Source of the DNA: a virus | Direction: 5' to 3' (one strand) | IMG/VR virus record: IMGVR_UViG_3300011126_000169 | Coordinates: 1 to 46,828 of that record | DNA: 46,828 bases | Program-made: the position numbers and the translations under genes | Shown: one piece after another, positions 1 to 6,611 of the stretch | Position numbering within the stretch: the first letter of the stretch is position 1 | Layout of the letters: the number at the start of each line of letters is the position of its first letter | Notes under the pieces: model-generated | What the model saw: only the letters and a program-made list of their open reading frames with translations | Told to the model about the DNA's origin: nothing | Database searches by the model: none

Positions 1-471
1 ATAGAATCTTATATCTTGTGGGATTGTTCCATTTACAAAACCAGAAGATTCAATTTCAGCAACAACACGATAAGTTTTTCCAATTTCTAAAATTACTTTT
101 GGCTGAGTTGAAACAGCTACTCCAAGTCCTATGAATAAAATTCCACCAAGTGTAAACGTGTCCACATTGTCAGCGTTATTTGTCCAAGCTGTTTCTGTAT
201 ATACTCCACCAGCATTTAATGGAGAGTCAAATTGAATATCACCAATAAGCTCACGTCCAACACTGGTCTTAGTAAATGACCAGCCAATATCTGGATCAGT
301 AAATTCTGAATCACGATTTAACTTAACAGTTGAAATATTCGCAGCAGCAGCACCACAATTTTCAAGTGCTGTCCATCCACGAATTGCTTTTGTCAGTATG
401 CTATCTGAACCGAATACTGAAGCAACTACCGGAACAATAACATCAGCGATTATGTTTTGCTGTAAAGGCAT
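1..471 (-). CDS. Virion structural protein, N-terminal part (gene continues across the window ends)
   Basis: The ATG at 471-469 opens a frame of exactly 157 codons with no stop that runs off the left edge. It begins MPLQQNIIADVIVPVVASVF. A beta-rich domain follows, with an opening motif LNRDSEFTDPDIGW and later GKTYRVVAEIESSG, in the style of carbohydrate-binding-like modules of phage decoration or fibre proteins. The last codon ends at base 1. The open frame entering at 46828 is in the same register and continues the same strand pattern, so I read 471..1 plus 46828..46040 as one 419-residue protein. It lies directly after two small structural genes (stop at 474) and before the PhoD-like gene. 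A virion location is inferred from context; no catalytic motif is seen. Confidence 0.75.
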   Translation of the reverse strand, partial: MPLQQNIIADVIVPVVASVFGSDSILTKAIRGWTALENCGAAAANISTVKLNRDSEFTDPDIGWSFTKTSVGRELIGDIQFDSPLNAGGVYTETAWTNNADNVDTFTLGGILFIGLGVAVSTQPKVILEIGKTYRVVAEIESSGFVNGTIPQDIRFY

Positions 472-473
472 TT

Positions 474-749
474 TTAGTAAGCATATCCCAATGAGAATGG
501 AGTTGAGTAATTCGCAATATTAGCGACAAGCTTAACACCTACTCCACAGCGAACACGTTTTTGTTCACCAGCTAATATCGCACCATCAGTGTATGGAACA
601 ACATTGTCATCTTTATCGATAAACGAAAGAGCTATAGTCGCCGTGCCGATGTCTGCTGGAACGTAAACAGTAACTTCAGGGGTCAGAGTTGCTTTTCCAT
701 TCGTTGTTATTGGTGCAGCACCATTAGTCGTTATGTCTGTAAATCGCAT
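474..749 (-). CDS. Small structural protein, 91 aa, unknown
   Basis: This compact, beta-rich 91-residue protein has no signal peptide or membrane segment. It contains TLTPEVTVYVPADIGTATIA and a cysteine in KRVRCGVGVKL. Its ATG at 749 overlaps the end of the upstream gene, and its stop sits two bases before the ATG of the wrap-around structural gene, so it is translationally coupled in the head operon. The composition (Thr, Val, Ala) suits a virion or decoration component. The family is not recognised and the role is inferred only from neighbours. Confidence 0.6.
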   Translation of the reverse strand: MRFTDITTNGAAPITTNGKATLTPEVTVYVPADIGTATIALSFIDKDDNVVPYTDGAILAGEQKRVRCGVGVKLVANIANYSTPFSLGYAY

Positions 750-1108
750 TACACTGTCTCCACATAGAGGTTCGCATCTTTAGCCAGCTTAACCAATTCT
801 CTAGAACCAGTTATAAACCGACCACGAATAGTTGGATTAGAAATCGTTGTATCGTCTTGCATTTCCTGACGAGTATTAAATATTGCAGAATCAGTTTCAT
901 TGGCCTTGACGAATATTACAACATGGTTGTCAACTAATTCATAATTGTTTTTAGTCCAATCAAATAGATGCTGTGGATTGCTTAAAATCTTTCCAGCCAA
1001 TCTTCCAGCTGAATCACTTTCTTCTTTTCTCCAAACTCGAAAAGAGGCACCAGCTAATGCAGCTACCATCAAATCGATTCGTTCTTGTGTATTTGTTGGA
1101 ACTGCCAT
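749..1108 (-). CDS. Hypothetical head-operon protein, 119 aa
   Basis: A 119-residue, mostly soluble alpha/beta protein starting MAVPTNTQERIDLMVAALAG. The ATG follows the stop of the head morphogenesis gene at 1109 with no gap, and an SD-like GGAGAT (1111-1116) lies just upstream. Its end touches the next gene start at 749. There is no recognisable motif. The position between the SPP1 gp7-like gene and the wrap-around virion protein suggests a minor structural or connector function, but that is inference. Confidence 0.55.
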   Translation of the reverse strand: MAVPTNTQERIDLMVAALAGASFRVWRKEESDSAGRLAGKILSNPQHLFDWTKNNYELVDNHVVIFVKANETDSAIFNTRQEMQDDTTISNPTIRGRFITGSRELVKLAKDANLYVETV

Positions 1109-1957
1109 TTATATCTCCAAAATCGGTGAGGCCGTGCAGCGGCATTGATAATCTTGTCCAATGTGTCCGCCTGCAACTTTCTTAACATTCTTTCCAGCTA
1201 ATCCTCTTTTAATACTTAGCGGAGTCTTAATAATTTTTCCTGTTTTCCATTCAACTTCTAAGCCATCCATCTTGGCATGATTATCACGAACACGGGAATC
1301 CCTACTTGTTACCCATTTATATTTTTCAATTCCTGCACGTTCCTGACGGAAACGATTCATTCCGTTTACTGCTCGTTGAGTTTGGTCGCGAGCAATAAAC
1401 CTAGCCTGATTGGTAGTTACCCCATTGAACGCTTCCTTGATCGATGCAGCCAGAGTTGGACTTTTACTCTCCTGACCAGTCAAAGAATTGTTCACTAAAT
1501 CTATCACTCGCTTTCTGGAGGCTTCTTTTAAATCGGTAATTTGATCAACGTTCGTTTCTACAAGAGCGTTCATTAAATCGCCAATACCTTGTTCACTAAC
1601 AAAACCCGCAACATTAATTCCAGTCGCCGTGGTTGTTGTTTCGTAAAATGCTTCTGCATGAGTTGCGTTCCATTCGCTAACAAATCCTTTCGCTTGAGTA
1701 TTTAGTTCATCCCACCATGCCATTTCACTATATAATTCATCGATTCTATCTTTTGCAGCTTGAAGGCTGGAGGCTTTAGAATATTCCTCTAAGACTATGT
1801 CCTTAGTCTTTGCAACTGCACCTAGCAACGCATTCCGATGAGCAACTTCTTGACGCTTTGAAGGCTCAATCGGTTTTAGCAGAAATTCTTCTTTCTTCTT
1901 AGAAAGATTCTTTCTACTATTTTGGATACGTTTAGCTTGTGATGCAGGAACTGTCAT
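1109..1957 (-). CDS. Phage head morphogenesis protein (SPP1 gp7 / Mu F-like)
   Basis: A 282-residue minor head protein that normally binds the portal and is carried in or on the prohead. The N-terminal half is long charged helices. The C-terminal third has the family signature: FIARDQTQRAVNGMNRFRQ, then KWVTSRDSRVRDNHAKMDG, then GQDYQCRCTASP at the end, with the conserved D.RVR..H and CRC elements. The length fits the family. It lies downstream of the portal gene in the usual terminase-portal-gp7 order. The frame begins MTVPASQAKR and is separated by one base from the upstream small gene. Confidence 0.88.
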   Translation of the reverse strand: MTVPASQAKRIQNSRKNLSKKKEEFLLKPIEPSKRQEVAHRNALLGAVAKTKDIVLEEYSKASSLQAAKDRIDELYSEMAWWDELNTQAKGFVSEWNATHAEAFYETTTTATGINVAGFVSEQGIGDLMNALVETNVDQITDLKEASRKRVIDLVNNSLTGQESKSPTLAASIKEAFNGVTTNQARFIARDQTQRAVNGMNRFRQERAGIEKYKWVTSRDSRVRDNHAKMDGLEVEWKTGKIIKTPLSIKRGLAGKNVKKVAGGHIGQDYQCRCTASPILEI

Positions 1958-1958
1958 A

Positions 1959-2189
1959 CTACATATAAGCCTTTATTTTCTTCAATGAATCAGAAGCAAG
2001 TTTCAGAGCATTTTGCGCCTGAGTTAATGATTTTCTTTCTGCTCCGTTGAGCTGCATTTCTTTGCTTTCTAAATTTATAATGCTCTTTCTAATATTTAGA
2101 ATTTGACGACCAAAGCTTTGAAACTGATCATAGTATTCAGCTTCATCATTTATTTTATTATCTGTTACTTTGCCATCAACTATCTGCAT
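1959..2189 (-). CDS. Small coiled-coil protein between portal and head morphogenesis genes
   Basis: The frame is open upstream to 2270, but the ATG at 2189 (MQIVDGKVTDNKINDEAEYY) has an SD-like AAGGAT (2198-2203) just upstream and overlaps only the last codons of the portal gene, so I choose it. The 76-residue product is charged and predominantly helical (repeated Leu/Lys/Glu spacing), ending KKIKAYM. No family is recognised. The tight coupling to the portal suggests a minor head or scaffold-associated role (inference). Confidence 0.55.
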   Translation of the reverse strand: MQIVDGKVTDNKINDEAEYYDQFQSFGRQILNIRKSIINLESKEMQLNGAERKSLTQAQNALKLASDSLKKIKAYM

Positions 2190-3609
2190 TTTCTTCATCC
2201 TTATTGGGATCATCATTATCGGTATTCTGGTCTGATTCATCTGATTCGTTTTCCTCTTCATCAAAATCATCTTCTTCGTTTTCTGCTTCTTTAACTATTT
2301 TTTCAAGTTCTTCAACATACTCTGCATCAACACCAGAATAAACATCACGCTCCATAAGGTCACGCGCAACAATTGCTTCGTTTATAATGTTATTGTTAAG
2401 ATACTCTGAATCACGAGTGGCACGGCTAGCTTCTAGTTCAGCTTTTTCTTGTTCACTCATTTGCCATAACGGATTAAATGAAAAGCTTAGCTCATCATCT
2501 TTAGGCTCCGTGCCGAATAATGAACGATACATTATTTGGTCTAAGTATTCCAACTTAGGACGTAATTCAGTTTCTTGTTTAGCAGATAGGTGGTCGTAGT
2601 AATTACGAATATCTGATTCACCAGTTGAATTCATTCCAGCAGGTGAACTACCTAGTAAACGAGTAATTGGAATATCCGCAGCACCACCAACAATAGATAG
2701 ATATTTTTCTATCATATCTGTTAATCCAGCGAACTGTTGTTGCTTTTGTTCGTATTCTTCTTCAGAATCCATTAACATCATGCGGTTAATAGACTTCTGC
2801 ATTTTCGCAACACCGAAACGCTTAACTAGCTGAGCTTCAGTTTCAGGATTAGAAATTAAATCCATTAAGTCAGGAATCTTTATAATGTCAACCGTGGCTT
2901 CATGAATTAATGTGCCAACTGATTCCTGAACTTCTGCTGCTCTTACGAATGCAGAATGTAATGATTCAATTACAGACTTACCCCAATAGCTATTACGACG
3001 TCTAGCCTGCAATGGTAAAGGTAAGCCCTCAAAGCGAATAACTCTGGAATGATGTATTTGAACACTGGAAGGAGCCATCCTATATGTTAGTGGATAACCG
3101 AAGTTTTCAGACATAGGATTGTGGTCTACTTCCCCCATGTGAAGAAACTGTTTATCGGTTACAATAAGAAATTTCAGTGAGTCTTTCTTTATAGCGTTTA
3201 TATCAAGAGGCTCCCAAGGCTCGTGCTTATGTCCATCGTCTACATTAATTACTATTGCAGCACCACCATAAACACGACCCCAAGTCATTGCCTCTCTAAT
3301 TTTAGATTGTAGCTTTAATTTATTTTCAAACAAGTCCCATTGTTCCTGCTTGTCTGAATCCATATCGCCATCCATAACTCTCCATTCGCGAGTCATATCG
3401 AATGGAGGTAAGTTGCATACTTTGGAGACCAACCAATCTGAGCTGTATGCATCTTCGAGTTCCATATCTGTAAGAGTTAAATCTACAAAATGGCTTTCAA
3501 CAGATTTGTCCGTACCACTTACACCCAAGCCTGTCAATAGATTCTGCAAAGAATCATACATAGCAACTTTAGTCTTAGTGAAAATGTTTTGGACGTTATT
3601 AGATTTCAT
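2176..3609 (-). CDS. Portal protein (DUF1073 type)
   Basis: This 477-residue protein forms the dodecameric portal through which DNA is packaged. The family pattern is clear: an early ELEDAYSSDWLVSKVCNLPP and FDMTREWRVMDG region, AMTWGRVYGGAAIVIN, SRVIRFEGLPLP, GKSVIESLHSAFVRAAEVQE, LLGSSPAGMNSTGESDIRNYY and NPLWQMSEQEKAE. The tail is extremely acidic (repeated Asp/Glu from about residue 445). It follows the large terminase with a TAATG overlap at 3609, the canonical order. Some databases name this family after the anti-CBASS protein Acb1, but the full-length portal architecture here argues for a portal. Confidence 0.92.
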   Translation of the reverse strand: MKSNNVQNIFTKTKVAMYDSLQNLLTGLGVSGTDKSVESHFVDLTLTDMELEDAYSSDWLVSKVCNLPPFDMTREWRVMDGDMDSDKQEQWDLFENKLKLQSKIREAMTWGRVYGGAAIVINVDDGHKHEPWEPLDINAIKKDSLKFLIVTDKQFLHMGEVDHNPMSENFGYPLTYRMAPSSVQIHHSRVIRFEGLPLPLQARRRNSYWGKSVIESLHSAFVRAAEVQESVGTLIHEATVDIIKIPDLMDLISNPETEAQLVKRFGVAKMQKSINRMMLMDSEEEYEQKQQQFAGLTDMIEKYLSIVGGAADIPITRLLGSSPAGMNSTGESDIRNYYDHLSAKQETELRPKLEYLDQIMYRSLFGTEPKDDELSFSFNPLWQMSEQEKAELEASRATRDSEYLNNNIINEAIVARDLMERDVYSGVDAEYVEELEKIVKEAENEEDDFDEEENESDESDQNTDNDDPNKDEENADS

Positions 3610-4826
3610 TATGCTACATTCCTATAGTTCATCTTAGGCTTACTAATAAGATGACCGTGGCAGATGCGATATCCGATTGCGTCAACAGGATGATCTAGGT
3701 CTTGAGACTTATCAGGAATTCCACCTTTATATATCTGTTGTTCTAATGCATCTGCACTCAATGGGCAAGTATTGGTATTGATTTTGAATGTACCGTTTTC
3801 GATGACCTTATTAACGGACTGGACTCTTTCTTTAATAAGGGGATTTGACTTGAGTGCACGAACGGTAAATCCGGCGAGCTTAAGAAGCTTATGATCAGAA
3901 GTAGTAGCGCCAGTGGTATTACGATTCTTTCCAGCAGCATCGGGATAAACGTATATTTTGTGTCCATCGTATTTATCCTGTATAGCATTTATAAGATCAG
4001 GAGTGTCGTAGTAACCGATAAGCTCATCAACAAGAGTAAGTTCGTCAACAAAAGTACACGCAGACATCTTGCCAACATTAAAGTCCATCCCAATGTGTAA
4101 TGGCTCCCCTGACTTGATAACCCTGTCAGTGTGAGCACGTTTACGATCGAAATTATGATAGACAGCACCAGCAACCAGATTGACAAATTCTCCATTTAAG
4201 TATGCCTTGATTAATTGTTCTGGGTATAAATCCAGAAGACCTTGTATATAGTCATCTGGCAAATGAGGATTAGAGTATGTAGACATTTGGACCAAGCGAC
4301 TATCCGGTACAGGATCTTTCTTAAACATTTTATAAGTAGCTTTGAAACCTTCCGGAGTAGTCGTAATGAACCGCTGATTCTTTTTCCCATCCGGAAACTT
4401 CTGTCTAAGTCTCGCCGATAATTTTCGGATAACTGCTTCTGCTTTTTCCGTGGGTAAAAGATCGAACTCATCTAGGAACGCATCACCTGCTTGCCATCCG
4501 ACAATCATGTCTGGTCGTTCCATTGTTCTGCAAATTATTTTTCCATGTCCTTGGATATGAATGTTGTGCTCAGCCTTATTAATATTAAAGCCGATATTCA
4601 TATCGGAGAGTACTTCGGACATATAAGGGAAGAAAATGTCACGTATTAATCCATATGACGGAGCAAGATACGCGACATCTATTGAGGGATACTGTAATTT
4701 AGTCGTTAATAATCGAGTAACGGCTGCTTGAGTTTTTCCTGAACCGAATCCTGCGACAGCGGCAACATAGCGTTCAGTAGCGTGGAAAAATTCAGATTGA
4801 GGTTTTGTCAGATTTACTTCTGGCAT
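3609..4826 (-). CDS. terL: Large terminase subunit (ATPase-nuclease)
   Basis: The packaging motor protein. Starting at the ATG at 4826 gives 405 residues; a TTG at 4835 would add three. The ATPase domain has Walker A GFGSGKT (26-32), Walker B AFLDEFDLL (D119, E120) and a coupling motif FITTTPEG (153-160). The RNase H-like nuclease domain has acidic residues D248 (GMDFNVG), D296 (YPDAAGK) and D382 (DLDHPVDAIGYRI). The length is typical. It is followed by portal and head genes. No clear small terminase was identified upstream; the coiled-coil gene at 5745 is a weak candidate. Confidence 0.95.
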   Translation of the reverse strand: MPEVNLTKPQSEFFHATERYVAAVAGFGSGKTQAAVTRLLTTKLQYPSIDVAYLAPSYGLIRDIFFPYMSEVLSDMNIGFNINKAEHNIHIQGHGKIICRTMERPDMIVGWQAGDAFLDEFDLLPTEKAEAVIRKLSARLRQKFPDGKKNQRFITTTPEGFKATYKMFKKDPVPDSRLVQMSTYSNPHLPDDYIQGLLDLYPEQLIKAYLNGEFVNLVAGAVYHNFDRKRAHTDRVIKSGEPLHIGMDFNVGKMSACTFVDELTLVDELIGYYDTPDLINAIQDKYDGHKIYVYPDAAGKNRNTTGATTSDHKLLKLAGFTVRALKSNPLIKERVQSVNKVIENGTFKINTNTCPLSADALEQQIYKGGIPDKSQDLDHPVDAIGYRICHGHLISKPKMNYRNVA

Positions 4827-4918
4827 AACTTGCAACTAACTCGTTATTATCGTATGTGTAATTATACAGCACGAGTGGCCTTCAATTGCAAGTCCTTTTT
4901 TCGAATTTGGGTGGCAAA

Positions 4919-5302
4919 TCAGAAATTAATTTTATCGGAACTCCATTGTAAGAATGTACGTTCACTAATTCTGAGAAATCCCTTTTTAACTCCGATTTCT
5001 GTTGCAGGAATCAGAAACTCCCAATCTTTTCTATTTTGTCGGAATGCGACTACGGGTATAGCGGTCTCAATGTGTGAATTGCGAACTGCTTTGGATACCT
5101 GCGCCCACCATGCGAACAAGGAGAGTTTTTCGCATCGTTTAACTTCAAAGAAGAATGGCTCGATGTCGATGATATCGGAGCCTCCTGAGCGAACTTGTTC
5201 CAAATTCCTAGTAGGCATAGGCACATTATAATTATCAAACAACCATCTGCAGAATTCGAGCTCACCTTTTGCTCCTTTTGTCCGTGCGTTGATTTTAGCC
5301 AT
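4919..5302 (-). CDS. PD-(D/E)XK nuclease, Holliday-junction-resolvase-like
   Basis: A 127-residue protein with the compact archaeal Hjc/VRR-like nuclease layout: basic N-terminus, TKGAKGELEFCRWL (E16 in the first helix), GGSDIIDIEPFFFEVKRCE (the D and E-x-K catalytic triad) and a C-terminal helical tail. Such proteins cut branched DNA and could resolve replication or recombination intermediates before packaging, which fits its place just upstream of the terminase. It overlaps the preceding gene end at 5295-5302. The start MAKINARTKG is the only sensible one. The specific substrate is inferred from fold similarity only. Confidence 0.7.
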   Translation of the reverse strand: MAKINARTKGAKGELEFCRWLFDNYNVPMPTRNLEQVRSGGSDIIDIEPFFFEVKRCEKLSLFAWWAQVSKAVRNSHIETAIPVVAFRQNRKDWEFLIPATEIGVKKGFLRISERTFLQWSSDKINF

Positions 5303-5546
5303 TGATTTCGTATTTCCTTAATAGATCATTGTACCGATCTTCCAATGCAACAAGTTGATCTTCATATCGGTCTATCTTTTTATCTTCAACTTCATTTTCA
5401 AATTCACAATCACCTTCTTGTCTACTGATCGCTATACGAAGTCTTTCACATAATTCTTTTGCAATTGGGACAAGAGCTCCCTCATTATCTTTATGTTCGG
5501 CATCGCGAATTAATTCCTCATTTGTCATGCATCGGTAATTATTCAT
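5295..5546 (-). CDS. Small hypothetical helical protein, 83 aa
   Basis: The frame is open from 5657, but the ATG at 5546 (MNNYRCMTNEELIRDAEHKD) is preceded by a strong GGAGGA SD (5557-5562), so I take it as the start. The product is acidic with a C-terminal coiled-coil-like stretch (IDRYEDQLVALEDRYNDLLR). Its start overlaps the end of the small lipoprotein gene, and its end overlaps the nuclease gene, giving a tightly coupled operon. The family is not recognised. Confidence 0.6.
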   Translation of the reverse strand: MNNYRCMTNEELIRDAEHKDNEGALVPIAKELCERLRIAISRQEGDCEFENEVEDKKIDRYEDQLVALEDRYNDLLRKYEING

Positions 5547-5694
5547 AATTTCTATCCTCCGGACATACCCATAAATTATCGCAAACTGTGAAATTAAGAT
5601 GTTGTTCACATGTTGGGAGTTTTTCATCTTCAGGACAATCGGGAGCATCGCATCCAATTATAAAGAATGCAATGAACATTAATATTGTTTTCAT
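5539..5694 (-). CDS. Small secreted lipoprotein, 51 aa
   Basis: A short gene beginning MKTILMFIAFFIIGCDAPD. It has a one-lysine n-region, a hydrophobic core and a lipobox-like IIGC with Cys15, followed by a short Cys-rich acidic tail (four further Cys in CPEDEKLPTCEQ, FTVCDNLW and WVCPEDR). It has an excellent start: AAAACTGGAGAT lies just upstream (5699-5710), the phage's own recurrent leader. The stop overlaps the next ATG. Small phage lipoproteins often act in superinfection exclusion or receptor blocking; that function is inferred. It is placed ahead of the terminase operon, away from the lysis genes, so a spanin role is unlikely. Confidence 0.65.
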   Translation of the reverse strand: MKTILMFIAFFIIGCDAPDCPEDEKLPTCEQHLNFTVCDNLWVCPEDRNYE

Positions 5695-5744
5695 TTTAAT
5701 CTCCAGTTTTAAGCCTACATTATACTATGTATATAGGTGAATAG

Positions 5745-6278
5745 CTATTGAGTGTTGACCACATACGCTGCAATCTTCTTAGCATCTAGTCCTGCAGACT
5801 CGCTCCCTCCATTCATCAATAGAAGGAGGGCATCAGTTAATTCTTTTATTTCTCTTGCTGATTCGGTCTTTTCGATCTTAGTTATCATTTTATCGACCAT
5901 ACGACCTTTCACCCAATCAAAAGTCGATTCATGAATTTTTAATAAAACTGTCTTTTGTTCTTCTGTTAGCTCCATACCTTCATACGCAATCAATGCACTT
6001 TCAAAGTCCGTGCCTACAGAGAGGTTCTGAAACTCAATGAGGTTTTCATATCCTTGAATCATTTTTCGTTTACGCTTCCATTTCTTTTCTAATTTCTTTC
6101 TTTCTTTGGAAGCTTCCTCTTCACCATGCTCCTCTTCAAACTCCTCCATCTCAATATCCAGATCGTATTTTATTTCTTCCATCTGATTATGATAGTCGCT
6201 GATTTCAGCTTCCTTCGGACATAGTTCTGAACCAATCGCTAACTTCAATGCAAACTTGGTCGGGAAATATTCACTCAT
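5745..6278 (-). CDS. Hypothetical coiled-coil protein, 177 aa (weak small-terminase candidate)
   Basis: The first gene after the repeat-rich control region. MSEYFPTKFALKLAIGSELC leads into a long, very charged helix (roughly residues 30-75, Glu then Lys/Arg rich) and a second helical part ending AAYVVNTQ. No helix-turn-helix is obvious. The size and the place upstream of the nuclease and large terminase would suit a small terminase, but the typical N-terminal DNA-binding motif is not visible, so I leave it unnamed. Confidence 0.6.
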   Translation of the reverse strand: MSEYFPTKFALKLAIGSELCPKEAEISDYHNQMEEIKYDLDIEMEEFEEEHGEEEASKERKKLEKKWKRKRKMIQGYENLIEFQNLSVGTDFESALIAYEGMELTEEQKTVLLKIHESTFDWVKGRMVDKMITKIEKTESAREIKELTDALLLLMNGGSESAGLDAKKIAAYVVNTQ

Positions 6279-6611
6279 TGTTTTATTCCTGTGGTTTTAT
6301 TCAGTATATGCAAACCGTGCTTTTTATGCAATAACTTATGGTTCTAATTAATCGTGTACCTATGTACGAAATAACGTGCGGTTTTGTACGCCGACCAAAG
6401 CCCTGCTCCAATAGTCTTTTATATAGTGTAAATAATAATAATGTATATAGTGTACATATTAATATACTCTTTTTATATGTATATATAAGGGGTTGTACAT
6501 TATTACACTATTATAGCAAAATACGCCTTATCGCTTATCGAGTGGGTCTTATAATAATGTTCACCCAATCGTACATAATAATGTTCAACGCTGTACACTA
6601 TTATAGAATCC
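6279..6611 (-). promoter_or_regulatory. Repeat-rich control region upstream of the morphogenesis operon
   Basis: A 333-bp AT-rich gap with no credible gene. On the minus strand it holds two TATAAT boxes in a shared context, CTATAATAGTGT (6505-6516 and 6595-6606), which could be tandem -10 elements reading towards the terminase/head genes. Around them lie the 12-mer TAATAATGTTCA at 6552-6563 and 6576-6587, related TAATAATGTATA at 6436-6447, inverted TGTACATTATTA at 6494-6505 and TGTACACTATTA at 6592-6603, and TATATAGTGTA at 6420-6430 and 6444-6454. Two of the direct pairs are spaced exactly 24 bp. It is either a promoter-operator array for late genes or an iteron-type origin beside the primase-helicase gene. 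Confidence 0.5.

Noticed and set aside
1-50. Direct terminal repeats at the window ends
   Set aside because: The first and last bases share no overlap, and the coding frame joins cleanly, which points to circular closure rather than terminal repeats.
945-1185. Plus-strand frames opposite the head operon
   Set aside because: These are shadows of strongly supported minus-strand genes and lack start signals.
2176-3609. Anti-CBASS Acb1 function for the DUF1073 protein
   Set aside because: The name is shared in databases, but the length, portal motifs and position after the terminase support a portal. No nuclease HxT pair was recognised.
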